A stretch of 64,000 nucleotides of DNA from Deltaproteobacteria bacterium (lineage in GTDB: Bacteria; Desulfobacterota; Desulfobacteria; Desulfobacterales; C00003060). Below, piece by piece: positions 44,767-53,605 of this stretch (within the stretch, counting starts at the first letter, position 1; every line of letters starts with the position of its first letter). Below the pieces are notes generated by a model. That model saw nothing but the letters and a program-made list of their open reading frames with translations. It made no database searches and had not been told where the DNA came from. The translations under genes were made by a program, and so were the position numbers. Location of the stretch: NCBI GenBank assembly GCA_003647275.1, contig QMMN01000006.1, positions 19,537 to 83,536 of the forward strand. The letters are read 5' to 3'.

Positions 44767-45642
44767 ATGAAGTTTGCAATATTTCTCGGGTGTAACATCC
44801 CGATCCGTCTTAAACAGTATGAAACCTCGTCAAGGGCGGTTTTGCGGGAACTTGGCGTGACATTGGTGGATATCCCAGAATTTAATTGTTGCGGGTATCC
44901 CCTGAGAAACATTGACTTTAAGGCCTTTGTGCTTTCTTCAGCCAGAAATCTGGCCTTGGCTGAAAGGCAAAACCTAAAGATGATGGTCTTATGTAAATGT
45001 GGGTATGGGACCCTAAGGATGGCAGACCATCTCATGAGGGAAGATGCCTCGTTGCGAGAAGAGGTTAACGCGATTCTTGCAAAAGAAGATCTGAAATATG
45101 AAGGAAATATCGAAGTCAAGCATCTTCTCACTGTTCTTTTCAGGGACGTTGGTATAGAGGCGATCAAGGAAAAGGTGATCAGGCCCTATGAAAATCTTAA
45201 AATTGCGACCCATTACGGATGCCACGCATTGCGTCCAAGCAGGGTTGTCCAATTTGACGACCCTGTAGCCCCTTCGCTGTTTGATCAACTGGTTGAAGTC
45301 ACAGGGGCTGAGAGCATTGAGTGGCCCACCAAGCTTGAATGCTGTGGCGGTCCATTGCTGGGGACTCACGACGAACTCTCCTACGATTTTACCGATAAGA
45401 AACTGGCAGATGCAAAAAGAGCAGGCGCCCACTACCTGACTACAGGGTGTACGTTTTGTCAGGTGCAATTCGACACCGTCCAAAAGGTGCTTGAATCTGA
45501 ACGCGGTACAAACCACCATATACCGTCCATTTTGTATCCCCAGCTCCTGGGGCTTTGCATGGGTATAGACAAAGACGTCCTAGGGCTTGACAGCAACCAG
45601 ATAGACATTACGGGGATAGAAGATTTTCTGGGGAGTCATTAG
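44767..45642 (+). CDS. hdrB: HdrB-type CCG-domain subunit
   Basis: 291 residues with the CCG-domain cysteine patterns of heterodisulfide reductase subunit B. They are FNCCGYPL at about 40-46, HYGCHALRPS and ECCGGPL near 191-197, with a late CTFCQVQFD. In HdrB these bind noncubane [4Fe-4S] clusters that act on disulfide-like substrates. The gene starts 16 bases after the membrane Hdr-like gene and should form a complex with it. With the HdrA-type protein at 22702, the functional parts of an Hdr system are present but dispersed. The physiological substrate is unknown. Confidence 0.9.
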   Translation: MKFAIFLGCNIPIRLKQYETSSRAVLRELGVTLVDIPEFNCCGYPLRNIDFKAFVLSSARNLALAERQNLKMMVLCKCGYGTLRMADHLMREDASLREEVNAILAKEDLKYEGNIEVKHLLTVLFRDVGIEAIKEKVIRPYENLKIATHYGCHALRPSRVVQFDDPVAPSLFDQLVEVTGAESIEWPTKLECCGGPLLGTHDELSYDFTDKKLADAKRAGAHYLTTGCTFCQVQFDTVQKVLESERGTNHHIPSILYPQLLGLCMGIDKDVLGLDSNQIDITGIEDFLGSH

Positions 45643-45990
45643 TCATTGGTCACTGGTCATTAGGTTTTCTGCTGGGCGGTGTTCAGCCTATGACAAACGG
45701 GAGTTTTGGTGTTAGAGTGCGCACGGTAATAAGTGGCCCATTTTGAGTAGGGCTGAAGTCCTGCGCTACAATGTAGCGCGAGCCTTCAGGCTTGCATATC
45801 CGGCGCTGCTGATAGAAATCAAACCATGGAATAGAAGCGCAATTTATGACCGTTCAAAGCATAATTCCAATTACCAATTACCAGTGACCAATGACTAATG
45901 ACTAATGACTAATGACTAATGACCAATGACTAATGACCAGTGACCAGTGACCAATGACCAATGACCAATGACCAGTGACAAGTGACTATT
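45636..45990. repeat. Large inverted heptad array plus hairpin, downstream of hdrB
   Basis: The left array (45636-45665) has GTCATTAGTCATTGGTCACT units. The right array (45867-45990) is about 120 bases of tandem ACTAATG, ACCAATG and ACCAGTG units, the longest such array in the window. Between them lies a separate hairpin at 45751-45793 (GCGCTAC-AAT-GTAGCGC with GCTGAAG/CTTCAGGC outer pairing). The gap 45643-46006 holds no gene. Confidence 0.75.
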
Positions 45991-46006
45991 AGAAAAGGAG
46001 TAGAAG

Positions 46007-47017
46007 ATGGCCAAGGGAATAACAGTTACTGAGCACATCTTAACCAAGCAAAAAGAGCGACCTGAGGCGACCGGTGCCTTTACGGCATTGCTTTCAGAAC
46101 TAACGGTGGCAGCGAAGATCATCGCCCAGAAGGTCAACAAGGCAAACTTGACGGAGGATTTGGGATTTGTGGGGAGCGAAAGTGCGGATGAAGAGCATTT
46201 CCAAAGGCTGGTGGATTTTGCCAATACCACCATCATCAATCGTGTCAGTCATACTGGACATCTGTGGTGTATGGCCTCAAAGAAAGAGACTGACCTGATT
46301 CCCATACCGCCCAAGTATGCAAAGGGAGACTACATCTTGGTCTTCGATCCCCTTGGAGGGATTACCAATATTGATGTCCACATTACCGTTGGTACGGTTT
46401 TTTCGATTCTCAAGAGGGCGGATACAGGAGACATGAGCCCTATGACGAGCGTTTTGCAGCCAGGTCACAAGCAGGTTGCTGCAGGCTATTTTATTTATGG
46501 TTCCAGCACGATGATGGTTTATACAACCGGAGGCGGGGTTCACGGCTTCACCCTTGAGCCGAGAATCGGCGAGTTTCTTCTCTCCCACGAAAACATTCGC
46601 ATACCGGAGAAAGGAAAAACATACAGCATCAATGAGGGAAATTACTATTTCTGGGATGAGAAGGTCCAGAATATCGTTGAATATTTTAAGACGCCGGATA
46701 TCAAGACAGACCGTCCTTACACCCTGCGCTATACCGGCTCTTTTGTGGCAGATTTTCACCGAAATCTGTTAAAGGGCGGCATTCACATGTATCCTGCGGA
46801 TTCTAAGGACCCCCTGAAATCTCATGGAAAGCTGATGCTGATGTGCGAGGTCAGCCCGCTCGCCTTTGTGTGCGAGCAGGCAGGAGGGACTGCAAGCACA
46901 GGCTTTGAAAGGGTCCTCGATGTCCAGCCCCAGCACCTTCACCAGAGGGTGCCCGTCTTTATCGGGAGCGCCGCTGATGTCCGTTTGGCTGAGGAGTTCA
47001 TTCAAGGCAAGCGATAA
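46007..47017 (+). CDS. fbp: Fructose-1,6-bisphosphatase class 1-like protein with altered metal site
   Basis: 336 residues, colinear with class 1 FBPases along its whole length. Shared segments include VAAGYFIYGSSTMMVYTTGGGVHGF, SINEGN, LRYTGSFVADFHRNL and EQAGGTAST. However, the metal-binding residues are changed. The SEE motif reads S91-K92-K93, and the DPLDGSSN motif reads D114-P-L-G117-G-I-T-N121. The Glu of YEANP is kept (CEVSP), while the nearby Arg of KLR is Met. Two Mg ligands and one Glu pair are thus lost. Fructose-bisphosphatase activity is doubtful, and a regulatory or sugar-phosphate-binding role is possible. It is followed directly by the formate dehydrogenase genes. Confidence 0.85.
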   Translation: MAKGITVTEHILTKQKERPEATGAFTALLSELTVAAKIIAQKVNKANLTEDLGFVGSESADEEHFQRLVDFANTTIINRVSHTGHLWCMASKKETDLIPIPPKYAKGDYILVFDPLGGITNIDVHITVGTVFSILKRADTGDMSPMTSVLQPGHKQVAAGYFIYGSSTMMVYTTGGGVHGFTLEPRIGEFLLSHENIRIPEKGKTYSINEGNYYFWDEKVQNIVEYFKTPDIKTDRPYTLRYTGSFVADFHRNLLKGGIHMYPADSKDPLKSHGKLMLMCEVSPLAFVCEQAGGTASTGFERVLDVQPQHLHQRVPVFIGSAADVRLAEEFIQGKR

Positions 47018-47026
47018 GAGGTTTTC

Positions 47027-47518
47027 ATGCCAGAGGCACGCTTAAAAAAGATCCTTTCGGTTTTTGAGGGGAAAAAAGGCGCGTTGATCTCCATCCTCCA
47101 AAGGGTGCAAGAGGAGTTTGGCTATTTGCCAGAGGATGCCCTGAGCGAGATCGCTATATTTCTCAAGGTTCCTCTAAGCCAGGTCTTTAGCGTGGCAACC
47201 TTTTATGCCCACTTCCATCTGACACGGCGGGGGGATCATCTCGTAAGAGTTTGCCAAGGAACTGCCTGCCATGTGCGTGGTGCCCGCGACATTTTGGAAA
47301 CCGCTCAATATCACCTGGGAATCAAGACCGGCCAGACAACTGAAGATTACAAGTATAGTCTTGAGCGCGTGGCATGCCTGGGCTCATGTGCTTTGGCGCC
47401 GCTCATGGTGGTCGATGACACCCTTTATCCGCAGGTCACGACAAAAAAGGTCATTGAAATTCTGAGCGACAAAAAAGATGGTGCAAAGAATGAAAAGATA
47501 GAATCAAAGAAAAGCTGA
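47027..47518 (+). CDS. NuoE-like [2Fe-2S] subunit of formate dehydrogenase
   Basis: 163 residues. Features of the 24-kDa/NuoE/HndA family are LISILQRVQEEFGYLPEDAL, VATFYAHFHLTRRGDHLVRVC and the [2Fe-2S] ligands in CQGTACHVRGA and CLGSCALAP. In trimeric NAD(P)-dependent or bifurcating formate dehydrogenases and hydrogenases this subunit supplies one cluster beside the NuoF-like diaphorase. The start lies 9 bases after the FBPase-like gene, and the diaphorase gene follows, so the three genes 47027-52247 are one unit. Confidence 0.93.
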   Translation: MPEARLKKILSVFEGKKGALISILQRVQEEFGYLPEDALSEIAIFLKVPLSQVFSVATFYAHFHLTRRGDHLVRVCQGTACHVRGARDILETAQYHLGIKTGQTTEDYKYSLERVACLGSCALAPLMVVDDTLYPQVTTKKVIEILSDKKDGAKNEKIESKKS

Positions 47519-47547
47519 TCCATCTTACAAAGAGGATATCAAGAAGA

Positions 47548-49446
47548 GTGCCACCACGTTCCAGAACCAAAATAGAAACGCCTAAAAGCCTAGATCGTCT
47601 TAGGGAATCGATCCTTTCCCGAGTGAAGCCGGATACGAAGACTGTGGTTGTTTGTTGTGGAACAGGCTGTCTGGCCTCTGGAGGCCAGGATGTGAAGGAA
47701 GCCCTTGAAAGTGAGGCTAAAGCCCAAGAGCTTGATGAGGATGTCATCGTCAAGAAGACTGGATGTCGTGGTTTTTGCGAGCAAGGGCCAATTGTCATTG
47801 TAGGCCCGGAAGATATATTTTACCACAGTGTAGCTATAGATGACGTTCCGGAGATCGTTTCTGAGACCTTGCTCAAAGGTCACACCATTGAAAGGCTTCT
47901 GTATGAAGATACGACCACGGGTGAAAAGTGCGTTCATGAAGCTGACATTCCTTTCTATAGGAAACAGGTGAGAGTTGTACTTAGGCATTGCGGTCATATT
48001 GATCCCACCAGCATCGAAGACTATATCAGGATCAACGGCTATCAGGCGTTGGCAACAACTCTTTCTAAGTTAAGCCCTGAAGAAGTGATTGCCTGCATAA
48101 AGGAGTCAGGCCTCCGGGGCCGCGGCGGCGCAGGCTTTCCCACTGGGCTCAAGTGGGAGTCGTCACGTAATGCCCCGGGTGAGGAAAAATACATCATTTG
48201 CAATGGTGACGAGGGGGATCCAGGGGCCTTTATGGACCGAAGTGTGATGGAAGGCGATCCCCACAGTGTGCTTGAAGGGATGATGATTGCAGGCTATGCA
48301 GTAGGGGCCCGAAAGGGGATCATATATGTGCGGGCAGAATATCCCCTTGCTGTTCGACATCTGGCTACAGCCATTGCGCAGGCAACTGACCTGGGGCTCC
48401 TGGGCCAAAATATTATGGGAAGCGGCTTTGACTTTGAGATTGAGATCGTGAAAGGTGCAGGGGCCTTTGTTTGCGGGGAATCAACAGCCTTGGTCATGTC
48501 AATTGAAGGCAAACGTGGTTTCCCAAAACCACTCCCACGACCCAACACCAGCATCGTCGGGCTTTGGGGCATGCCGACTGTGCTAAACAATGTGGAGACC
48601 TTTGCTTGTGTGCCAGCCATTATCCTAAAGGGCGCAAAGTGGTTCAGCAGCATAGGTACGGAAAAAAGTAAAGGAACAAAGGTCTTTGCCTTGTCCGGAA
48701 ATGTGAAAAACACTGGCCTTGTGGAAGTTCCCATGGGAACGACCTTGCGTGAGATCATATTTGATATTGGCGGCGGAATCAGAGGAGATAAGAAATTCAA
48801 GGCCGTGCAGACCGGTGGCCCCTCTGGTGGTTGCATCCCTGAGCATCTTTTGGACCTCCCTGTGGACTACGAGTCATTGGCCAAGGTCGGCTCCATCATG
48901 GGTTCCGGGGGGATGCTGGTGATGGATGAGAGTACCTGTATGGTGAATATGGCTCGCTATTTTCTCGATTTCGCCCAAAACGAGTCTTGCGGCCAGTGCA
49001 CATTGTGCAAGTTAGGAACGAAGCAGATGTTCCATATACTCAATGACATCACCCGAGGAGAGGGCAAACCCCATGATATTGAGGTGCTGCTGGAGTTGGC
49101 CGAGGTTGTGAAGGCAGGCTCTGTATGCGGCTTGGGACAGACCGTGCCCAATCCTGTGATCTCCACGATTAAGTATTTCCGGGAGGAATACGAAGAACAC
49201 ATCCACAAGAAGTGCTGTCGGGCACTCGTGTGCAGGTCTCTGATTTCTTACCGTATCAAGGAATACAGGTGCAAGGCATGCATGTTGTGTCTGAAGGCCT
49301 GCCCGGTTGATGCCATTACTGGGGCTAAATGGCAGGTCCACGAAATTGATCAGAGCAAGTGCATCAAGTGTGGCACCTGTATGGATGTATGTCCTCCCAG
49401 GTTCAGTGCGGTAGAATGCGTTTCAGGGCGGATAAGTGACACATGA
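47548..49446 (+). CDS. NuoF-like NAD(P)H diaphorase subunit of formate dehydrogenase
   Basis: 632 residues from a GTG start. An N-terminal thioredoxin-like [2Fe-2S] domain (VVVCCGTGCLASGG, KKTGCRGFCEQGP) precedes the NuoF core with the FMN/NADH motif GRGGAGFPTGLKWE and NGDEGDPGAFMDRSVMEGDP. An SLBB region follows, then the cluster ligands ESCGQCTLCKLG. The C-terminus adds a two-cluster ferredoxin (CKACMLCLKACPVDAI, CIKCGTCMDVCPP). This is the HndC/HoxF-like arrangement of NAD(P)-linked or electron-bifurcating enzymes. The stop overlaps the formate dehydrogenase start by 4 bases. Confidence 0.94.
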   Translation: MPPRSRTKIETPKSLDRLRESILSRVKPDTKTVVVCCGTGCLASGGQDVKEALESEAKAQELDEDVIVKKTGCRGFCEQGPIVIVGPEDIFYHSVAIDDVPEIVSETLLKGHTIERLLYEDTTTGEKCVHEADIPFYRKQVRVVLRHCGHIDPTSIEDYIRINGYQALATTLSKLSPEEVIACIKESGLRGRGGAGFPTGLKWESSRNAPGEEKYIICNGDEGDPGAFMDRSVMEGDPHSVLEGMMIAGYAVGARKGIIYVRAEYPLAVRHLATAIAQATDLGLLGQNIMGSGFDFEIEIVKGAGAFVCGESTALVMSIEGKRGFPKPLPRPNTSIVGLWGMPTVLNNVETFACVPAIILKGAKWFSSIGTEKSKGTKVFALSGNVKNTGLVEVPMGTTLREIIFDIGGGIRGDKKFKAVQTGGPSGGCIPEHLLDLPVDYESLAKVGSIMGSGGMLVMDESTCMVNMARYFLDFAQNESCGQCTLCKLGTKQMFHILNDITRGEGKPHDIEVLLELAEVVKAGSVCGLGQTVPNPVISTIKYFREEYEEHIHKKCCRALVCRSLISYRIKEYRCKACMLCLKACPVDAITGAKWQVHEIDQSKCIKCGTCMDVCPPRFSAVECVSGRISDT

Positions 49447-52247
49447 CAAATCATGTTTCATTAACCATAAACGGCGTGAACGTAAAGGCTCCTGAAGGCG
49501 CTACTATCCTGGAAGCAGCCCAGAGTGCGGGGATCTACATTCCTACGCTGTGTTATTGCCCGGGGCTCACCTCAGAGGGGACGTGCCGTATTTGCCTGGT
49601 TAAGGTTGAAAATAAGAAAAAGCTTCATCCGGCCTGCCGTACCCCGGTCAAGGAGGGGATGAAAGTTATTACGGATGATGCAGAAATTGAGCAGGTCCGC
49701 CGTGTGACCCTTGAACTTATCCTGAGCGATCATGACTTTAACTGTCTCCTGTGCCCGAAGAGCGGCACATGCCGCTTGCAGGCGTTGGTCAACCGTATAG
49801 GATTTGACGAGCAGCGGCTTAATCGCCTGAATCGTGTAGCCAAGGACCTTCCTATCGATACGAGCAATCCTTTTTTTGATTTCAATCCCAACAAGTGCAT
49901 CCAGTGTGGCATATGCATTCGGACGTGCCGCGAGATTGTCGGCGTTCATGCCATTGATATGGCATATCGGGGTTATGACCTTAAGGTCAGCACCTTTGGT
50001 GATAAGCCTTTTAAGGAATCAGTTTGCGTGTCCTGTGGGGAATGCGTTGAGCGTTGTCCTGTGGCGGCCTTAATACCCAGGAAAATCGAGTATCCCACCC
50101 GGGAAGTGAAGACGACCTGTGCTTACTGCGGCGTGGGCTGCGGACTCTATCTGGGGGTGCGGGGAAACACCATTGTTAAGGTCAGAGGCGATTCTGAAAA
50201 CCCTGTCAACCGGGGAGAACTTTGTATTCGAGGACGATTTGGCTATAAATTCGTTCATAGCCCTGATCGGCTCTCTTCCCCACTTGTACGGGCATACGAT
50301 CCCCTTGAGCGGGTAGCCCACGGCATTGATGAAACAGTAAAACCAGGCAAAGCCTTGACAGCGCCTCTTGTCAAGCGGGAAGGAAAGTTTGTTGAGGTCA
50401 ACTGGGAGCAGGCAATCAAGTATGTAGCCAGTACCCTGGTTCATTACAAAGGAGACCATTTTGCCGCCATCTCTTCTGCCAAATGTACCAATGAAGAGAA
50501 CTATCTTTTTCAAAAATTTGTCAGGGCAGTCATGGAGACCAACAATATCGACCACTGCGCACGTCTCTGACACTCGCCCACGGTAGCCGGTCTGGCTGCC
50601 AGCCTCGGTAGCGGTGCCATGACAAACGCCATCTCTGAGATTGGAGAGACCGGTTGCGTTTTTGTCATAGGTAGCCATACAGCGGCCGCCCATCCTATCA
50701 TAGGGAGACAGATTAACAGGGCTGTGCGAAACGGTGCAAAGCTCATCGTGGCCGACCCACGTGAGATAGCGCTTTGCCGGATGGCCGATATCTGGCTCCG
50801 ACATCGCTCCGGGACCGATGTGGCACTCCTAAATGCCATGGCCAGAGTCATTATTGAAGAGAAACATTTAAACACCTCATTCATGAAAGAGCGATGTGAG
50901 GGCTTTGAAGCCTTTGAGGTGGCGGTTATGGCGAGTGATCTCTCCCTGGCTGAGAAAGTCACCGGTGTCCCTGCTGAGAAGATCGCCGAGGCTGCCAGGA
51001 TGTATGCCTCTGTTTCATCGGCAACCATCCTTTATGCCATGGGGATTACCCAGCACTCCCACGGCACCGATAATGTAAAAGCCGTGGCTAACCTGGCACT
51101 CCTTACGGGTCATATCGGCAATCCTTCAACAGGCGTGAACCCCCTGAGAGGTCAGAACAATGTTCAGGGGGCTTGTGACATGGGGGCCCTGCCGGATGTA
51201 TTGCCTGGTTACCAAAAGGTTCAGGACCCTGAGATACGGAAGCAATTTGAGAAGGCGTGGGGATGCCGGCTCAATCGATCCCCCGGGTTGACCTTGACCG
51301 AAATCTTTGAGGCTGCTCATTCAGGCAAGGTAAAGGCCCTATACATCATGGGTGAAAATCCCGCGGTCACCGAAGCTGACACGAGCTTCATCGAAGAAGC
51401 CATCTCACACCTGGAGTTGCTCGTGGTTCAGGACATCTTCCTCACGGAGACCGCGCAACTGGCCGATGTGGTCCTGCCTGCAGCAAGTTTTGCGGAAAAA
51501 GACGGGACCTTCACAAACACCGAACGGCGGGTACAGCGGGTCCGGAAAGCCATAGAGCCTGTAGGTAACAGCCGTCCGGACTGGATGATCATCTGCGATA
51601 TCGCTCAAAATATGGGGGCCAAAGGATTTGACTTTGACAGCCCTGAACAGATCATGGAAGAAATACGGACCCTGACACCGATTTACGGCGGTATCACCTA
51701 TGAGCGGATCGACAAAGTTGGACTCCAGTGGCCTTGTCCGGATACAGAGCATCCAGGAACACCGTATCTTTATCCTGAAAGGTTCACTACACCCAGCGGT
51801 CGTGGTCAATTTTCGCCCATCTCATACACCCCACCAGCCGAGATGACCAGCCACGAGTATCCTTTGATCTTGACCACAAGGCGCAGTATGTTTCACTACC
51901 ACAGCACCCTGTCCCGGAAGGTGGCCGAACTGAATGACCTGCGTGGTGAAGAACAAGTGGAGATAAATCCTGTTGATGCGGCCGCTCTGGAGATTGAAGA
52001 CGGTGAGACCGTAAAGGTGATCTCCCGGCGTGGGGCTGTTCAGGCCAAGGCAAAGATTTCAAGAATCACCCCGCCGGGTGTTGTTTCCATGACCTTCCAT
52101 TATCCTGAAACCCGGACCAATGTTTTGACCCATGCGGCCCTGGATCCCATAGCTAAAATCCCGGAATTTAAAGTTTGTGCGGTCAAGATCGAGCGAGAAA
52201 TCGAATACGGTGCAGAATATTTGGGGTGGGGAACGGGGAAAGATTGA
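49443..52247 (+). CDS. fdhA: Selenocysteine-containing formate dehydrogenase catalytic subunit
   Basis: 934 residues when the in-frame TGA at 50568-50570 is read as selenocysteine (residue 376). The sequence around it is DHCARL-Sec-HSPTVAGLA, the active-site context of Mo/W formate dehydrogenases. The N-terminal part has a [2Fe-2S] domain (CYCPGLTSEGTCRICLV), a His-Cys cluster (SDHDFNCLLCPKSGTCR), two [4Fe-4S] clusters (CIQCGICIRTC, CVSCGECVERCP) and the molybdopterin-domain cluster CAYCGVGCGLYLGVRG. The C-terminal part after Sec is the bis-MGD domain. It reduces CO2 to formate or oxidises formate, feeding fhs. The two reading frames abut without any frameshift. A SECIS-like hairpin follows the TGA. 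Confidence 0.95.
50568..50600 (+). promoter_or_regulatory. UGA selenocysteine codon and bacterial SECIS element
   Basis: The TGA is followed by CACTCGCCCAC and then a stem GGTAGCC / GGCTGCC (one U-G pair) closed by the loop GGTCT. The loop is the same GGUCU as in Escherichia coli fdhF, and it starts 18 bases after the TGA, the same spacing as fdhF as I recall it. This directs SelB-dependent selenocysteine insertion. It implies that selA, selB, selC and selD exist elsewhere in the genome. Confidence 0.88.
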
Positions 52248-52313
52248 CGATTGATGATTGAACATTGATGAATTACAGATGACAATCAACAATCAACAAT
52301 CAACAATCGACGA
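52243..52313. repeat. Heptad array preceding pabB
   Basis: The left part has TTGACGATTGATGATTG units. The right part has four tandem CAATCAA-type units ending CAATCGACG directly before the pabB ATG at 52313. The array takes the place of a ribosome binding site. Confidence 0.6.
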
Positions 52314-53572
52314 TGGACAAAACCAACCTGAGAATTGAAGCTGATCCCTGTCAGGTTTTCAGCGCCCTTTATCAAGAGCCGGGCGCTATTTTTTTGGAAA
52401 GCCAGAAACCTTCCTTTACAGAACGATATTCCTTCATAGCCTGGAAGCCAGAAAAGGTTTTTAGGGGTGATATTACGAACCTTAAAAAGGATGATTTTTT
52501 TGCTTTTATATCCTCCCACAGCCAGGAGTATTTTATTGCCGGCTATATAGGCTATGAAGCCTGTCAATGGATGGAAGATCTTCCCTCTCCTGGCGGCAAG
52601 GACACACCCAACCCCGACATCTATCTTGCCGCCTATCCGCAATTTCTGGTCTTTGATCATATCCGAAAAATCTGGTCTTGCTGGTACAAAGACAGCCCCC
52701 TTTCCTTGCCAGCCTCCCGCCATGAAAACAACAGGCGGTCCTCTCCAGGCAAAATTGTAGGATTTAATCAAAGCAAGGCCACTTATCTTGAAAATGTGCG
52801 CTGTGTACTCGATTATATCAGGGCAGGAGATGTTTATCAGATTAACTACACCCAGAGGGTCTATTTCTCCTGCCCGGAAGACTTTTTTGACCTCTACTTG
52901 CGCCTGAAGGAGATCCAGCCGGTCTCCTATGCGGCCTTTATAAACCTGGGAAAAGGCGTGGTTATGTCAGGAAGTCCGGAACTCTTCTTGCGCCTCAAGC
53001 AAAACACGATCTTGAGCAAGCCCATGAAGGGTACGAGAAAAAGGTCTCAGCAAGCTCGGATTGACAGGAGGTTGAGGCGGGAACTGAAAGAGAGTGAAAA
53101 GGATCAGGCAGAAAATGTTATGATTGTGGACCTTATGAGAAACGACCTGGGGCGTTTTTGTGTATATGGTTCCGTAAAGGTTCCCAGGTTGTATGTGGTG
53201 GAGGCCTATGACACTGTTTATCAAATGGTTTCCTATGTTAGCGGCAGGGTTAATGGTAGCACGCCAATGTCCGATATCATCCGAGCGACCTTTCCACCAG
53301 GCTCTATTACGGGTGCGCCAAAGAAAAGGGCCATGGAAATCATTTATGAACTCGAACCCCACCAGCGAGGCGTATACTGTGGCGTGATCGGGTATTTTTT
53401 TCAGGATAAGATGGTGCTGAATGTAGCCATTCGAACCCTTGATCTTTGGAATGGACAGGGTGTCCTGGGCGTGGGTGGGGGCATTGTGGCTGACTCAGAT
53501 CCTGAACTGGAATATGAGGAAAGTATCCTCAAGGCAAAAGCTTCCATGATGGCCCTCGGGATAGACCTGTAG
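52313..53572 (+). CDS. pabB: Aminodeoxychorismate synthase component I (chorismate-binding enzyme)
   Basis: 419 residues. The C-terminal chorismate-binding domain shows GDVYQINYTQRV, MSGSPELFLRL, KPMKGTRKRS (the PIKGT-type Lys motif), IVDLMRNDLGRFC, FPPGSITGAPKKRAMEII and VGGGIVADSDPELEYEES. The PIKGT lysine favours PabB over anthranilate synthase, so it probably makes 4-amino-4-deoxychorismate for folate. This fits a genome with heavy folate demand. No Shine-Dalgarno sequence precedes the ATG, which abuts a heptad array. No glutamine amidotransferase gene is adjacent. Confidence 0.88.
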   Translation: MDKTNLRIEADPCQVFSALYQEPGAIFLESQKPSFTERYSFIAWKPEKVFRGDITNLKKDDFFAFISSHSQEYFIAGYIGYEACQWMEDLPSPGGKDTPNPDIYLAAYPQFLVFDHIRKIWSCWYKDSPLSLPASRHENNRRSSPGKIVGFNQSKATYLENVRCVLDYIRAGDVYQINYTQRVYFSCPEDFFDLYLRLKEIQPVSYAAFINLGKGVVMSGSPELFLRLKQNTILSKPMKGTRKRSQQARIDRRLRRELKESEKDQAENVMIVDLMRNDLGRFCVYGSVKVPRLYVVEAYDTVYQMVSYVSGRVNGSTPMSDIIRATFPPGSITGAPKKRAMEIIYELEPHQRGVYCGVIGYFFQDKMVLNVAIRTLDLWNGQGVLGVGGGIVADSDPELEYEESILKAKASMMALGIDL

Positions 53573-53605
53573 CAGGTGAAATAGCTCGAAAGGAAGACCT
53601 GCAAA

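Noticed and set aside
45867..45990. CRISPR array
   Set aside because: The tandem units are only 7 bases with no unique spacers, and there are no cas genes.
50571..52247. A separate gene beginning at the ATG at 50619
   Set aside because: The preceding TGA is a selenocysteine codon with a SECIS-like hairpin, and the protein on both sides is one continuous formate dehydrogenase.
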